A stretch of DNA of 64,000 nucleotides from assembly GCF_011059185.1 (NCBI RefSeq), contig NZ_JAALFE010000015.1, forward strand, positions 1 through 64,000. Reading direction: 5' to 3'. This DNA comes from Paragemmobacter kunshanensis. Lineage in GTDB: Bacteria; Pseudomonadota; Alphaproteobacteria; Rhodobacterales; Rhodobacteraceae. Of the stretch, positions 39,552 through 50,022 are shown piece by piece; positions within the stretch are counted from its first letter, which is position 1, and each line of letters opens with the position of its first letter. Under the pieces are notes generated by a model. It saw only the letters and a list, made by a program, of their open reading frames with translations, made no database searches and had not been told where the DNA came from. The position numbers and the translations under genes were made by a program.

Positions 39552-40745
39552 ATGAACATCCACGAATATCAGGCCAAGGCGCTGCTGCGCTCCTACGGCG
39601 TCCCGGTATCCGATGGCCGCGTGGTGCTGAAGGCCGAAGAGGCCAAGACAGCGGCCGGCGAACTTGATGGCCCGCTCTGGGTGGTCAAGGCCCAGATCCA
39701 TGCCGGCGGTCGCGGCAAGGGCCATTTCAAGGAACCCGAAGCCGGCGAAAAGGGCGGCGTCCGCCTTGCCCGCTCGGTCGAAGAGGCCAACCAGTTCGCC
39801 CGCCAGATGCTGGGCCGCACCCTCGTCACCATCCAGACCGGCCCGGCAGGCAAGCAGGTCAACCGCATCTATATCGAAGACGGCTCCGACATCGCGCGCG
39901 AGCTTTACCTCGCCATCCTGATCGACCGGCAGACCTCGCGCATCTCCTTCGTCGCCTCCACCGAAGGCGGCATGTCGATCGAGGATGTGGCCCATGACAC
40001 GCCCGAAAAGATCGTCTCCTTCTCGGTCGATCCCGCCACGGGCCTGTCGGATTTCCACGGCCGCCGCGTCGCCTTTGCCCTGAAACTCGAAGGCCAGCAG
40101 GTCAAGCAATGCGTCGCCATGGTGAAGAACCTCTACCGGCTCTTCATCGAGAAAGACATGGAGATGCTGGAGATCAACCCCCTCGTGGTGATGACCGACG
40201 GCAACCTGAAATGCCTTGACGCCAAGATGGGCTTTGACTCGAACGCCCTCTACCGCCACGCCGACATCGCCGCCCTGCGGGACGAGACGGAGGAAGATCC
40301 CAAGGAACTCGCCGCCTCCAAGTTCGACCTGAACTACATCGCGCTGGACGGTGAAATCGGCTGCATGGTCAACGGCGCGGGCCTTGCCATGGCCACGATG
40401 GACATCATCAAGCTCTACGGTGCTGAACCCGCCAACTTCCTTGATGTGGGCGGCGGCGCGACGAAGGAAAAGGTGACCGAGGCCTTCAAGATCATCACCT
40501 CCGATCCCAACGTCAAAGGCATCCTCGTCAACATCTTCGGCGGCATCATGCGCTGCGACATCATCGCCGAAGGCGTGATCGCGGCGGTCAAGGAAGTGGG
40601 TCTCAAGGTGCCGCTGGTCGTCCGGCTTGAGGGCACCAATGTCGAACTCGGCAAGGACATCATCAACAAATCCGGTCTCAACGTGATCGCCGCCGACAAC
40701 CTGTCGGACGCCGCCCAGAAGATCGTCAAAGCGGTGAAGGGGTAA
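39552..40745 (+). CDS. sucC: Succinate-CoA ligase (ADP-forming) beta subunit
   Basis: A 397-residue ATP-grasp subunit. [42 protein letters not shown], and the C-terminal [16 protein letters not shown] with [16 protein letters not shown] are standard. It converts succinyl-CoA to succinate with nucleotide phosphorylation, together with SucD. Start at 39552; 35 residues of open frame upstream are not family-like. It is the first gene of the suc operon, 4 bp before sucD. Confidence 0.97.
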   Translation: MNIHEYQAKALLRSYGVPVSDGRVVLKAEEAKTAAGELDGPLWVVKAQIHAGGRGKGHFKEPEAGEKGGVRLARSVEEANQFARQMLGRTLVTIQTGPAGKQVNRIYIEDGSDIARELYLAILIDRQTSRISFVASTEGGMSIEDVAHDTPEKIVSFSVDPATGLSDFHGRRVAFALKLEGQQVKQCVAMVKNLYRLFIEKDMEMLEINPLVVMTDGNLKCLDAKMGFDSNALYRHADIAALRDETEEDPKELAASKFDLNYIALDGEIGCMVNGAGLAMATMDIIKLYGAEPANFLDVGGGATKEKVTEAFKIITSDPNVKGILVNIFGGIMRCDIIAEGVIAAVKEVGLKVPLVVRLEGTNVELGKDIINKSGLNVIAADNLSDAAQKIVKAVKG

Positions 40746-40749
40746 TCCA

Positions 40750-41634
40750 ATGGCCGTTCTCGTCAACGAAAACACCCGCGTCATCTGCCAGGGCTTCACC
40801 GGCAGCCAGGGCACTTTCCACTCCGAACAGGCCATCGCCTACGGGACCAAGATGGTCGGCGGCGTGACCCCCGGCAAAGGTGGCACGACGCACCTTAACC
40901 TTCCGGTATTCGATTCCGTGCATGAAGCCAGGGCCATGACCCAAGCCAATGCATCCGTGATCTATGTCCCCCCGCCCTTCGCTGCGGATTCGATCCTCGA
41001 GGCCATCGACGCCGAGATGGAACTGATCGTCTGCATCACCGAAGGCATCCCGGTGCTGGACATGATGAAGGTCAAGCGCGCGCTGGAAGGGTCGAAATCC
41101 CGCCTGATCGGGCCGAACTGCCCCGGCGTCATCACGCCCGATGCCTGCAAGATCGGCATCATGCCCGGCCATATCCACAAGCGCGGCTCCGTCGGCGTGG
41201 TCTCCCGCTCCGGCACCCTCACCTATGAGGCGGTCAAGCAGACCTCCGATCTCGGCCTCGGCCAATCTTCCGCCGTGGGCATCGGCGGCGACCCGATCAA
41301 GGGCACCGAACATATCGACGTGCTGGAAATGTTCCTCGCCGACCCGGAAACCCAGTCGATCATCATGATCGGCGAAATCGGCGGCAGCGCCGAAGAAGAA
41401 GCCGCGCAGTTCCTGAAGGATGAGGCGAAGCGCGGCCGCGCCAAGCCCTGCGCGGGCTTCATCGCGGGCCGCACCGCGCCCCCCGGCCGCCGCATGGGCC
41501 ATGCTGGCGCGATCGTTGCAGGGGGCAAGGGCGACGCGGAATCGAAGATCGAGGCGATGCGCTCCGCAGGCATCGTGGTGGCCGACAGCCCCGCGACGCT
41601 GGGCGAGGCGGTGATGAAGTCGCTGGGCAAATGA
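40750..41634 (+). CDS. sucD: Succinate-CoA ligase alpha subunit
   Basis: A 294-residue CoA-binding subunit. [20 protein letters not shown] binds Co[12 protein letters not shown] and the phosphohistidine His251 in [15 protein letters not shown] are present, with [15 protein letters not shown]. Together with SucC it forms the TCA-cycle substrate-level phosphorylation step. The downstream gene is a short membrane protein and then sucA. Confidence 0.97.
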   Translation: MAVLVNENTRVICQGFTGSQGTFHSEQAIAYGTKMVGGVTPGKGGTTHLNLPVFDSVHEARAMTQANASVIYVPPPFAADSILEAIDAEMELIVCITEGIPVLDMMKVKRALEGSKSRLIGPNCPGVITPDACKIGIMPGHIHKRGSVGVVSRSGTLTYEAVKQTSDLGLGQSSAVGIGGDPIKGTEHIDVLEMFLADPETQSIIMIGEIGGSAEEEAAQFLKDEAKRGRAKPCAGFIAGRTAPPGRRMGHAGAIVAGGKGDAESKIEAMRSAGIVVADSPATLGEAVMKSLGK

Positions 41635-41657
41635 CAGGCCGGGCCATGGAGACCGGG

Positions 41658-41798
41658 ATGATGGATGCACGCACCAAAACAGTCATCGCCTCTTTCATGG
41701 CCCTCTTCGGCATTCTCGCCCTCGCGGCCTGGGCCTCGCTGAACCAGGCACAGCCTAATGCGGCGCTCACCCGCGCCGTATTCGGACAGACGGAATAG
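41658..41798 (+). CDS. Small single-span membrane protein in the suc operon
   Basis: A 46-residue frame (MMDARTKTVIASFMALFGIL onward) with one clear membrane span (about residues 8-28) and a short polar tail ending FGQTE. GGAG lies 6 nt before the ATG at 41658, a strong site. In-frame ATGs at 41631 (overlapping the sucD stop) and 41646 would lengthen it. It sits between sucD and sucA, 64 bp before sucA, inside the 2-oxoglutarate dehydrogenase operon. I do not recognise a family. Confidence 0.65.
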   Translation: MMDARTKTVIASFMALFGILALAAWASLNQAQPNAALTRAVFGQTE

Positions 41799-41862
41799 AA
41801 GATCCCATCCCGGCGGCAGGAGACGTCCTGCCGCCTTTCCCATGAAGGGGAGACGAAAGTTA

Positions 41863-44829
41863 ATGACCGAGCATTCGCCGAACGACCAGTTCCACGCCTC
41901 CAGCTTCCTGCAAGGCCACAACGCCGAATATATCGACCAGCTTCAGGCCCGCTACGCCGCCGATCCGAACACGGTCGATGCGCAATGGGCCGAATTCTTC
42001 CGCGCCCTCGGCGACAGCGAGATGGACGCCAAGCGTCAGGCCGCAGGCCCCTCCTGGGCGCGCGCCGACTGGCCGCCCGCCCCCGCCGATGACCTGACCG
42101 CCGCCATGACCGGCGAATGGCCCGCCGCCCCGGTGAAAGAGGCCCGCGCCGCCGCTGCCAAGATCTCCGACAAGGCCGCCGAAAAGGGCGTCTCCCTCTC
42201 CGACGCGCAGCTTCAACGCGCCGTGCTGGACAGCATCCGCGCCCTGATGATCATCCGCGCCTATCGCATCCGGGGCCATCTGGTGGCCGATCTCGATCCG
42301 CTGGGGATGCGCGAAACGACGCCCCACCCCGAGCTTGACCCCGCCTCCTACGGCTTCACCGAGGCCGACATGGACCGGCCAATCTTCATCGACAAGGTGC
42401 TGGGTCTGGAAACCGCCTCCATGCGGCAGATCATCGACATCGTGAAGCGCACCTATTGCGGCACTTTCGCCCTGCAATACATGCACATCTCCGATCCCGA
42501 ACAGGCCAGCTGGCTGAAGGAGCGGATCGAAGGCTACGGCAAGGAAATCGCCTTCACGCGTGAAGGCCGCCGCGCCATCCTGAACAAGCTGGTCGAGGCG
42601 GAAGGTTTCGAAAAATTCCTCCATGTCAAATACATGGGCACCAAACGCTTCGGTCTTGACGGGGGCGAGGCGCTCATCCCCGCGATGGAACAGATCATCA
42701 AGCGGGGCGGCGCGCTCGGCGTGAAGGAAATCGTCATCGGCATGCCCCACCGGGGCCGCCTGTCGGTGCTGGCCAATGTCCTGGCCAAACCCTATCGCGC
42801 CATCTTCCACGAATTCCAGGGTGGCTCCTACAAGCCCGAGGATGTGGATGGATCGGGTGACGTGAAATACCATCTCGGCGCCTCCTCCGACCGCACCTTC
42901 GACGGCAACACCGTCCACCTGTCGCTGACCGCCAACCCCTCGCACCTTGAGGCGGTGAACCCCGTCGTCCTCGGCAAGGTCCGCGCGAAGCAGGATCAAC
43001 TGGGCGACCAGACCACCCGCTCCTCCGTCCTGCCGATCCTGCTGCACGGCGACGCGGCCTTCGCGGGCCAGGGCGTGGTGGCCGAATGCTTCGGCCTGTC
43101 GGGCCTGCGCGGCCACCGCACCGGCGGCACCATGCATATCGTGGTGAACAACCAGATCGGCTTCACCACCGCGCCCCACTTCTCGCGCTCGTCGCCCTAT
43201 CCGACGGATATCGCGCTGATGGTCGAGGCCCCCATCTTCCACGTCAACGGCGACGACCCCGAGGCCGTGGTCCACGCCGCCCGCGTGGCCACCGAATTCC
43301 GCCAGAAGTTCCACAAGGACGTGGTGCTGGACATCTTCTGCTATCGCCGCTTCGGCCATAACGAAGGCGACGAGCCGATGTTCACCAACCCGGCGATGTA
43401 TACCCGCATCAAGAAGCAGAAGACGACGCTTCAGCTTTACACCGAACGCCTCGTGAAGGACGGCCTCATCCCGGAAGGCGAGATCGAGGATATGAAGGCC
43501 GCCTTCCAGGCCAAGCTCAACGAAGAGTTCGAGATCGGCAAGAACTTCAAGCCGAACAAGGCCGACTGGCTGGATGGCCGCTGGTCCGGCCTCGATCGCG
43601 AGAAAGAGGAATACCAGGCCGGCCAGACCGCGATCAAACCCGAAACCATGAAGGAAATCGGCGCGGCCCTGACGCGCATCCCCGAAGGCTTCGACATCCA
43701 CAAGACCGTGGCCCGCCAACTGGAGGCCAAGTCGAAGATGTTCGAAACCGGCAAGGGATTTGACTGGGCCACGGCCGAGGCGCTGGCCTTCGGTTCGCTT
43801 GCGACAGAAGGCTTCCCCGTCCGTCTGGCCGGGCAGGACTGCACGCGCGGCACCTTCTCGCAGCGCCACTCCGCCTTCATCGACCAGTCGACCGAGGAAC
43901 GCCACTATCCCCTGAACCACATCCGCGCGGGTCAGGCCCGGTATGAAGTCATCGACTCGATGCTCTCGGAATATGCGGTCTTGGGCTTCGAATACGGCTA
44001 CTCGCTGGCCGAACCCAATGCCCTCGTGATGTGGGAGGCGCAGTTCGGCGATTTCGCCAACGGCGCGCAGATCATGTTCGACCAGTTCATCAACTCGGGC
44101 GAACGCAAATGGCTGCGGATGTCGGGCCTTGTGATGCTGCTGCCCCACGGCTTCGAAGGCCAGGGTCCGGAACATTCCTCCGCCCGCCTCGAACGCTTCC
44201 TGCAGCTTTCGGCCGAGGATAACTGGATCGTCGCCAACTGCTCTACCCCGGCGAACTATTTCCACATCCTGCGCCGCCAGATCCACCGCAGCTTCCGCAA
44301 GCCGCTGGTGCTGATGACGCCGAAATCGCTCCTGCGCCATCCGATGTGCATCTCGGATGCCGATGATTTCACCACCGGCTCCACCTTCCACCGCGTCCTC
44401 TGGGACGATGCGCAAAAGGGCCATTCGGACCTGAAGCTGAAGGCGGATGCCAAGATCAAGCGCGTCGTGATCTGCTCGGGCAAGGTCTATTACGACCTGC
44501 TGGCGGAACGCGACAAGCGGGGCCTTGACGATGTCTACCTGCTGCGCCTCGAACAGTTCTACCCCTTCCCGGCCATGTCCATGGTCAAGGAACTGGAACG
44601 CTTCAAGGGCGCGGAAATCATCTGGTGTCAGGAAGAACCCAAGAACCAGGGGGCCTGGACCTTCGTCGAACCCAATCTCGAATGGGTGCTCACCCGCATC
44701 GGCGCAAGGAACAAGCGCGCCGCCTATGCCGGGCGCGCCGCTTCGGCCTCGCCCGCAACCGGCCTCGCCTCGCGGCACAAGGCCGAACAGGACGCGCTGG
44801 TGAACGAAGCCCTTGGCACAACCGCCTGA
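41863..44829 (+). CDS. sucA: 2-oxoglutarate dehydrogenase E1 component
   Basis: A 988-residue thiamine-diphosphate enzyme that decarboxylates 2-oxoglutarate and transfers the succinyl group to lipoyl-E2. The N-terminal [19 protein letters not shown] is the E2-contact region. The central [40 protein letters not shown] and NNQIGFTT bind ThDP and magnesium. The transketolase-like C-terminal half contains [13 protein letters not shown] and [18 protein letters not shown]. Start at 41863 with GGGGAG upstream. The gene is followed by sucB after 76 bp. Confidence 0.97.
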   Translation: MTEHSPNDQFHASSFLQGHNAEYIDQLQARYAADPNTVDAQWAEFFRALGDSEMDAKRQAAGPSWARADWPPAPADDLTAAMTGEWPAAPVKEARAAAAKISDKAAEKGVSLSDAQLQRAVLDSIRALMIIRAYRIRGHLVADLDPLGMRETTPHPELDPASYGFTEADMDRPIFIDKVLGLETASMRQIIDIVKRTYCGTFALQYMHISDPEQASWLKERIEGYGKEIAFTREGRRAILNKLVEAEGFEKFLHVKYMGTKRFGLDGGEALIPAMEQIIKRGGALGVKEIVIGMPHRGRLSVLANVLAKPYRAIFHEFQGGSYKPEDVDGSGDVKYHLGASSDRTFDGNTVHLSLTANPSHLEAVNPVVLGKVRAKQDQLGDQTTRSSVLPILLHGDAAFAGQGVVAECFGLSGLRGHRTGGTMHIVVNNQIGFTTAPHFSRSSPYPTDIALMVEAPIFHVNGDDPEAVVHAARVATEFRQKFHKDVVLDIFCYRRFGHNEGDEPMFTNPAMYTRIKKQKTTLQLYTERLVKDGLIPEGEIEDMKAAFQAKLNEEFEIGKNFKPNKADWLDGRWSGLDREKEEYQAGQTAIKPETMKEIGAALTRIPEGFDIHKTVARQLEAKSKMFETGKGFDWATAEALAFGSLATEGFPVRLAGQDCTRGTFSQRHSAFIDQSTEERHYPLNHIRAGQARYEVIDSMLSEYAVLGFEYGYSLAEPNALVMWEAQFGDFANGAQIMFDQFINSGERKWLRMSGLVMLLPHGFEGQGPEHSSARLERFLQLSAEDNWIVANCSTPANYFHILRRQIHRSFRKPLVLMTPKSLLRHPMCISDADDFTTGSTFHRVLWDDAQKGHSDLKLKADAKIKRVVICSGKVYYDLLAERDKRGLDDVYLLRLEQFYPFPAMSMVKELERFKGAEIIWCQEEPKNQGAWTFVEPNLEWVLTRIGARNKRAAYAGRAASASPATGLASRHKAEQDALVNEALGTTA

Positions 44830-44905
44830 ACCTATCGCGCCCGCGCCAGATCGGGCGCGGGCCACCCAGATCAGCAAGCCGCCAGAGGCGGCGCGGAGGA
44901 AGAAG

Positions 44906-46126
44906 ATGACCGATGTTATGGTGCCCGCCCTCGGGGAAAGCGTGTCCGAGGCCACGGTGTCGACCTGGTTCAAGAAGCCCGGCGACTTCGTGAAACAGGA
45001 CGAGATGCTCTGCGAACTTGAAACCGACAAGGTCTCGGTCGAAGTGCCCGCCCCCGTCTCGGGCGTGCTGGCCGAAATCATCGCCCCCGAAGGCGCGACC
45101 GTGGCCGCCAATGCCCGCCTCGCCATCATGACCGAAGGCGGCGCCGCTGCCGCGCCCGCCCCCAAGGCCGAAGCCGCGCCCGCCGCAGCCGCCCCCGCGC
45201 CCGCGCCTGCGGCCAAGGATGTGGAAGATGCCCCCGCCGCCAAGAAGGCGCTGGCCGAGGCCGGCCTGTCGCGTGATCAGGTGCAGGCCACCGGCCGTGA
45301 TGGCCGCGTGATGAAGGACGATGTCGCCCGCGCCGTGGCAGGTGCCGCAGGCGCCGCCGCCGCAGCAGCGGCCCCCGCGCCTGCGCCCGCCGCCATCCCC
45401 CGCGCCCCCGTCCCCGCCGACGATGCCGCCCGGGAAGAGCGGGTCAAGATGACCCGCCTCCGCCAGACCATCGCCCGCCGCCTGAAAGACGCGCAGAACA
45501 CCGCCGCGATGCTCACGACCTATAACGAGGTCGACATGTCCGGCATCATGGAACTCCGCAACACCTACAAGGACGCGTTCGAGAAGAAGCACGGCGTCAA
45601 GATGGGCTTCATGTCCTTCTTCGTGAAGGCCTGCACCCATGCCCTGAAGGAAGTGCCCGAGGTCAACGCCGAAATCGACGGCACCGACGTCGTCTACAAG
45701 AACTATGTCCATATGGGCGTGGCTGTCGGCACGCCCTCCGGCCTCGTCGTCCCGGTGGTGCGCGACGCCGATCAGATGGGCTTTGCCCAGATCGAAAAGA
45801 AGATCGCCGAACTGGGCATCCGCGCCCGCGACGGCAAGCTCAGCATGGCCGAGATGCAGGGCGGCTCCTTCACCATCTCGAACGGCGGCGTCTACGGCTC
45901 GCTCATGTCCTCGCCGATCCTGAACCCGCCGCAATCGGGCATCCTCGGCATGCACAAGATCCAGGACCGCCCCGTGGTCGTGAACGGCCAGATCGTCATC
46001 CGCCCGATGATGTATCTCGCCCTCTCCTACGACCACCGGATCGTGGACGGCAAGGGCGCGGTGACCTTCCTCGTCCGCGTGAAAGAGGCGCTGGAAGACC
46101 CGCGCCGCCTGCTGATGGACCTGTGA
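44906..46126 (+). CDS. sucB: Dihydrolipoyl succinyltransferase (E2 of 2-oxoglutarate dehydrogenase)
   Basis: A 406-residue E2. The lipoyl domain (residues 1-77) carries the lipoyl lysine Lys42 in [10 protein letters not shown]. Ala/Pro-rich linkers flank an E3-binding domain (about 114-146, [20 protein letters not shown]). The catalytic domain ends with [17 protein letters not shown], where His377 and Asp381 are the active residues. Start at 44906 after GGAGGAAGA. An inverted GC-rich repeat follows the stop. Confidence 0.96.
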   Translation: MTDVMVPALGESVSEATVSTWFKKPGDFVKQDEMLCELETDKVSVEVPAPVSGVLAEIIAPEGATVAANARLAIMTEGGAAAAPAPKAEAAPAAAAPAPAPAAKDVEDAPAAKKALAEAGLSRDQVQATGRDGRVMKDDVARAVAGAAGAAAAAAAPAPAPAAIPRAPVPADDAAREERVKMTRLRQTIARRLKDAQNTAAMLTTYNEVDMSGIMELRNTYKDAFEKKHGVKMGFMSFFVKACTHALKEVPEVNAEIDGTDVVYKNYVHMGVAVGTPSGLVVPVVRDADQMGFAQIEKKIAELGIRARDGKLSMAEMQGGSFTISNGGVYGSLMSSPILNPPQSGILGMHKIQDRPVVVNGQIVIRPMMYLALSYDHRIVDGKGAVTFLVRVKEALEDPRRLLMDL

Positions 46127-46131
46127 GGAGC

Positions 46132-46184
46132 GGCGGGGTGAACCCCGCCCTACCGCGCCATCGTAGGGCGGGGTTAACCCCGCC
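46132..46184. repeat. Inverted pair of the GGCGGGGT-AACCCCGCC repeat
   Basis: 46132-46153 repeats 37117-37138 exactly. 46163-46184 is nearly its reverse complement (GTAGGGCGGGGTTAACCCCG), so the pair forms a long hairpin with a 9-bp loop between sucB and the MAPEG gene. It probably ends the suc transcript. Confidence 0.75.
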
Positions 46185-46211
46185 TTACGCCGCCGCAAGG
46201 AACCCGATCCC

Positions 46212-46607
46212 ATGACCCCCGAACTCACCGCCCTCACCCTCGCAGGCCTGCTGCAAATGGTGCAGTTCATCCTCTTCGCGGTCCCCGCCAATATGGAGCT
46301 TGGCACCCGCTACACCTCCGGCCCCCGCGACCGCGCGCCGGAACGGCCCTTCTCCACCCTGACGGGCCGCCTGCAACGCGCCATGAACAACCATTTCGAA
46401 GGGCTGATCCTCTTTACCCTCGCGGTCGTGGTCGTCACCCTTTCGGGCCAGTCCAGCGCTGCCACCGCCACCTGCGCCTGGGCCTATCTCGTGGCCCGCC
46501 TCCTCTATATCCCGGCCTATGCCTGGGGCTGGCGCCCCTGGCGCTCCGCCATCTGGGCGGTGGGCTGGTTCGCCACGCTCGGCCTCATGCTGGCCGCGCT
46601 GATCTGA
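46212..46607 (+). CDS. MAPEG family membrane protein
   Basis: A 131-residue protein with four predicted spans. The pattern TGRLQRAMNNHFEGLILFTL is the MAPEG hallmark (an R-x3-N-x2-E type motif), and the next helices include YLVARLLYIPAYAWG. MAPEG proteins are membrane glutathione or lipid-modifying enzymes; the bacterial substrates are mostly unknown. It stands between sucB and lpd, as often in Rhodobacteraceae-type suc clusters (from memory), though a link to the TCA cycle is not evident. Confidence 0.83.
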   Translation: MTPELTALTLAGLLQMVQFILFAVPANMELGTRYTSGPRDRAPERPFSTLTGRLQRAMNNHFEGLILFTLAVVVVTLSGQSSAATATCAWAYLVARLLYIPAYAWGWRPWRSAIWAVGWFATLGLMLAALI

Positions 46608-46615
46608 CATGACAG

Positions 46616-46701
46616 GTATGCACAGCCGTCTGCACCGCACGCTGCACCAACCGCTGCACGCTGCAAATGGCCCCGAACAGAAGGAAACGACCCATGGCTG
46701 A
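46616..46701 (+). promoter_or_regulatory. Shared 20-bp element with possible leader peptide, copy 2 (lpd)
   Basis: The same 20 bp as at 37248-37267 begins at 46616. From the ATG at 46618 a 27-codon frame ([20 protein letters not shown] onward) runs to a TGA at 46699-46701, overlapping the lpd start by 8 bp in another frame. It has repeated CTGCAC units every 9-12 bp. Its ribosome-binding site is poor. Confidence 0.45.
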
Positions 46702-48082
46702 GTTTGACGTCATCATCATCGGCGGTGGCCCCGGCGGCTATGTCTGCGCCATCCGCTGCGCGCAACTCGGCCTGAAGACCGCCGTGGTCGAAGGGCGCGA
46801 AACGCTGGGCGGCACCTGCCTGAACGTGGGCTGCATCCCGTCGAAGGCGCTGCTGAATGCCACCCACCACCTGCACGAAGCCCATGAAAACTTTGAAAAA
46901 ATGGGCCTGATGGGCGCGAAACCCACGGTCGATTGGGCGCGCATGCTGGGCTACAAGGACGATGTGATCGGCCAGAACACCAAGGGCATCGAATTCCTGT
47001 TCAAGAAGAACAAGGTGACATGGCTCAAAGGCTGGGGCAGCATCCCCGCCCCGGGCCAGGTCAAGGTGGGCGACGAGGTTCACAGCGCGAAAAACATCGT
47101 GATTGCAACGGGTTCCGAATCCTCCCCGCTGAACGGCGTCACCATTGACGAGAAAACCGTCGTCACCTCCACCGGCGCCCTGACATTGGAAAAGGTCCCC
47201 GGCAAGCTTGTGGTGATCGGTGCAGGCGTGATCGGCCTTGAAATGGGCAGCGTCTATGCCCGCCTCGGGGCCGAGGTGACGGTTGTCGAATATCTCGACG
47301 CCATCACCCCCGGGATGGATGCCGAAGTGGCCAAATCCTTCCAGCGCATCCTGCAGAAACAAGGGCTCAAGTTCATCCTCGGCGCGGCTGTGCAGGGCGT
47401 GGACGTCTCGAAGAAGGGCGCCAAGGTCCGCTACAAGCTCCGCAAGGATGACAGCGACGCCACGCTCGACGCCGACACCGTCCTCGTGGCCACCGGCCGC
47501 CGCCCCTATACCGCCGGTCTGGGGCTGGAGGCGCTGGGGGTCGAGATGCTGCCCCGCGGCCAGGTCAAGACCGACGCGCATTTCTCCACCAATATCAAGG
47601 GCCTCTATGCCATCGGCGATGCCATCACGGGCCCCATGCTCGCCCACAAGGCCGAGGATGAGGGGATGGCCCTGGCCGAAATCCTCGCCGGCAAGGCGGG
47701 CCACGTGAATTACGGCGTCATCCCCGGCGTGATCTATACCACGCCCGAAGTCGCCAGCGTCGGCAAGACCGAAGAGCAACTGAAAGAGGAAGGCCGCGCC
47801 TACAAGGTCGGCAAGTTCTCCTTCATGGGCAACGGCCGCGCCAAGGCCGTGTTCCAGGGCGAAGGCTTCGTCAAGCTCCTGGCCGACAAGGCAACCGACC
47901 GCATCCTCGGCGCGCATATCATCGGCCCCGCGGCAGGCGACCTGATCCACGAAATCTGCGTCGCCATGGAATTCGGCGCCTCCGCTCAAGATCTTGCGCT
48001 AACCTGCCACGCCCACCCCACCTATAGCGAAGCGGTGCGCGAGGCGGCCCTTGCCTGCGGCGACGGCGCCATCCACGCCTGA
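46694..48082 (+). CDS. lpd: Dihydrolipoyl dehydrogenase (E3)
   Basis: A 462-residue flavoprotein disulfide reductase that reoxidises dihydrolipoyl E2 with NAD. It begins [20 protein letters not shown]. Redox cysteines Cys42 and Cys47 are in [19 protein letters not shown] binding is by [20 protein letters not shown], and the C-terminal [10 protein letters not shown] gives the His441/Glu446 dyad. Start at 46694 with AAGGAA 7 nt upstream. It closes the suc cluster and probably also serves other lipoyl complexes. Confidence 0.97.
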   Translation: MAEFDVIIIGGGPGGYVCAIRCAQLGLKTAVVEGRETLGGTCLNVGCIPSKALLNATHHLHEAHENFEKMGLMGAKPTVDWARMLGYKDDVIGQNTKGIEFLFKKNKVTWLKGWGSIPAPGQVKVGDEVHSAKNIVIATGSESSPLNGVTIDEKTVVTSTGALTLEKVPGKLVVIGAGVIGLEMGSVYARLGAEVTVVEYLDAITPGMDAEVAKSFQRILQKQGLKFILGAAVQGVDVSKKGAKVRYKLRKDDSDATLDADTVLVATGRRPYTAGLGLEALGVEMLPRGQVKTDAHFSTNIKGLYAIGDAITGPMLAHKAEDEGMALAEILAGKAGHVNYGVIPGVIYTTPEVASVGKTEEQLKEEGRAYKVGKFSFMGNGRAKAVFQGEGFVKLLADKATDRILGAHIIGPAAGDLIHEICVAMEFGASAQDLALTCHAHPTYSEAVREAALACGDGAIHA

Positions 48083-48170
48083 CCGGAACCACAGGGTCAG
48101 GCCCCTTCGTCTCGGCCCGAATACCCAAATCCCGGCCAGCAATCCACGGCAAGGCCCGGAACATGCGCCA

Positions 48171-48200
48171 AGGGGGGTGCGGGGGGACGCCTGTCCCCCC
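48171..48200. repeat. Dispersed hairpin repeat (AGGGGGGTGCGGGGGGACG type), copy 2
   Basis: Exact 19-bp match to 25678-25696 followed by GTCCCCCC closing a hairpin. It lies between the convergent lpd and MFS genes, as copy 1 lies between convergent ugd and sdhB. Confidence 0.7.
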
Positions 48201-48204
48201 GCCC

Positions 48205-49332
48205 TTACCTCTGCCGCAGCGCATCCCCCAGGGCAGGCAGCACACAGGCGGCCGCCAGCACCGCACATGCGGAAAACCCCCATCCCGCCTCCACCCAGCC
48301 GAAGAGCGGCGTCGCGACGAACATCGCAAGATAGGTCACCCCGGAATTCAACCCCAGAACCGCCCCCCGCCGCGCCGGATCAAGGCCCGCCAGCCGCCCC
48401 ACGATCAGGTTCAGCCCCAGATGGTTGATCATCCCCCAGCTCAGGCACCCCGCCACCAGCGCCCAGCCCTGCCCGGCGACCGTGGCCAGCACCAGGTATT
48501 GCAAGACCAGAACGCCATAGACCCAGGGGGCCACCCGCCGCGCCCCGAACCGGTCGATCCACGGATCGCCCAGCGAGGCCAGCCCGAACCCGATCCCATA
48601 GACCAGCGGCACCGTCCCGACCATCCAGACAGCCCAACCAAGCCCTGCCTGCAGATGCGGTGCGACATAGGCATAAAGCCCATAGAACGCCGCCATATAG
48701 CCCCCCGCCACAGCCAGCGCCGACCCGATCCCCGGAACGCGCAGGCCCGCCCAGGGACTGGCCCCTTGCGCGGCCCGCACCTCTCCCATCCGCGGCGACA
48801 CAGCCAGCGCCAGCAGCACCAGCAGCCCCAGCCCGGCCAGAACCCCATGCACGGCCCGCCACCCCGCGACATCGGCGATCAGCGCAGCGGCCGAGGCGCC
48901 AAAGACCAGCGACAGGGTCCACCCCATCAGGACCCGGCCCAGAAAGGTGCTTTCGCGTCCCTTCGGCGCGATCTCGGCCGCCAGCCCATAGGTCGCGGGC
49001 AGCGCCACACCCGAGCCCAGCCCCGCCACGGCCTGCGCCATCCAGACGACATGCAATGTCGGCGCGGCAGCCGTTCCCGCCATCCCCAGGACAAGCACGC
49101 AAAGGGCGATTGCCAATGCCCGCGACAGGCCGATCCGGTCCGCGAAAGGCGCAATCCCCACCGCCGCGCCCGCCGTTCCCGCCCCGAAAAGGGATGCGGC
49201 GACAAGCACCTCCTGCGCCTGTGCCCCACCGAAACCGCGCCCGATCTCCAGCGCGATGGGCGACAGGGCCAGCGAATTGGATCCCACGATGGTGACAGCC
49301 GCCATCAGCAGCAGAAGCGGGGGAAAGCGCAT
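48205..49332 (-). CDS. MFS transporter
   Basis: A 375-residue protein with about 12 hydrophobic segments. The MFS motif A is recognisable after span 2 (GIAPFADRIGLSRALAIAL), and GLGSGVALPATYGLAAEIAPKGRES marks the span 4-5 region, typical of sugar or drug efflux-type carriers. The substrate is unknown. It lies 7 bp after the GntR regulator on the same strand, which probably controls it. Confidence 0.85.
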   Translation of the reverse strand: MRFPPLLLLMAAVTIVGSNSLALSPIALEIGRGFGGAQAQEVLVAASLFGAGTAGAAVGIAPFADRIGLSRALAIALCVLVLGMAGTAAAPTLHVVWMAQAVAGLGSGVALPATYGLAAEIAPKGRESTFLGRVLMGWTLSLVFGASAAALIADVAGWRAVHGVLAGLGLLVLLALAVSPRMGEVRAAQGASPWAGLRVPGIGSALAVAGGYMAAFYGLYAYVAPHLQAGLGWAVWMVGTVPLVYGIGFGLASLGDPWIDRFGARRVAPWVYGVLVLQYLVLATVAGQGWALVAGCLSWGMINHLGLNLIVGRLAGLDPARRGAVLGLNSGVTYLAMFVATPLFGWVEAGWGFSACAVLAAACVLPALGDALRQR

Positions 49333-49339
49333 GTTCAGA

Positions 49340-49990
49340 TCATCCTGCCAGATGCCGCAGCCCTTGCGTCACATCCGTTCGAACCGCCAGCCGCAACCCC
49401 GGTTCGTCCCCCGCCTTCAGCGCGGCAAGGATCATGCGGTGATGCTGCGGCGGCTCCTTCCGGCGCAGCCGGGAATAGAGGGCACGCATCGTGGGCCCAA
49501 GCTGCAGCCAGACGGTTTCGCAGATCGCCAGCATCGCCGGGGCCTGCGCCCGCAGGTAAAGCGTCCGGTGAAACTCCAGATTGGTGCGCACATAGGCCAC
49601 GGCATCCTGCTTCACCACGGCCTCTGCGTTCAGGGCATTGATCGCGGCCAAACGCTCGATCAGCGCGAAATGCGCGCGCGGCAAGGCGCGCGCGGCCATT
49701 TCCGGCTCCAGCAGCGCCCGGATCGCGGCAAGTTCCTCGATCCTTTCGGGTGTCAGTTCGGGCGTCGAGATCCGCCCCGACGAAGACAACGTCAGCGCGC
49801 CCTCCGCCACAAGGCGCCGCACCGCTTCCCGGGCGGGCGTCATGCTGACGCCGAACTGCTTGCCAAGCCCGCGCAGGGTCATCGCCTGCCCCGGAGGCAG
49901 TTCGCCATGCATCACCTGCTGTCGCAGGGTGCGGTAAAGCCGCTCATGTGCGGCGGCGTTCGGATCGGTCTGACGCGGGGTTATCGGCAT
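49340..49990 (-). CDS. GntR family regulator with FCD domain
   Basis: A 216-residue regulator. The N-terminal winged helix (ERLYRTLRQQVMHGELPPGQ, then LRGLGKQFGVSMTPAREAVRRL) is followed by an all-helical FCD ligand-binding domain (about 80-210) with FHRTLYLRAQAPAMLAICETVW. FCD regulators sense organic acids and often bind TTGTATACAA-type dyads. Here the adjacent MFS gene is the simplest target, but the mdh upstream palindrome is a possible second. Start at 49990. Confidence 0.87.
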   Translation of the reverse strand: MPITPRQTDPNAAAHERLYRTLRQQVMHGELPPGQAMTLRGLGKQFGVSMTPAREAVRRLVAEGALTLSSSGRISTPELTPERIEELAAIRALLEPEMAARALPRAHFALIERLAAINALNAEAVVKQDAVAYVRTNLEFHRTLYLRAQAPAMLAICETVWLQLGPTMRALYSRLRRKEPPQHHRMILAALKAGDEPGLRLAVRTDVTQGLRHLAG

Positions 49991-50022
49991 GGATGCAGCC
50001 AAGCATCGGCAGGCCGAAGAAA

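Noticed and set aside
41860-45243. Very long minus-strand open frame opposite sucA and sucB
   Set aside because: It is antisense to two clear, full-length enzyme genes. Open antisense frames are expected in such GC-rich DNA, and the translation has low-complexity, His/Arg/Gly-rich composition.
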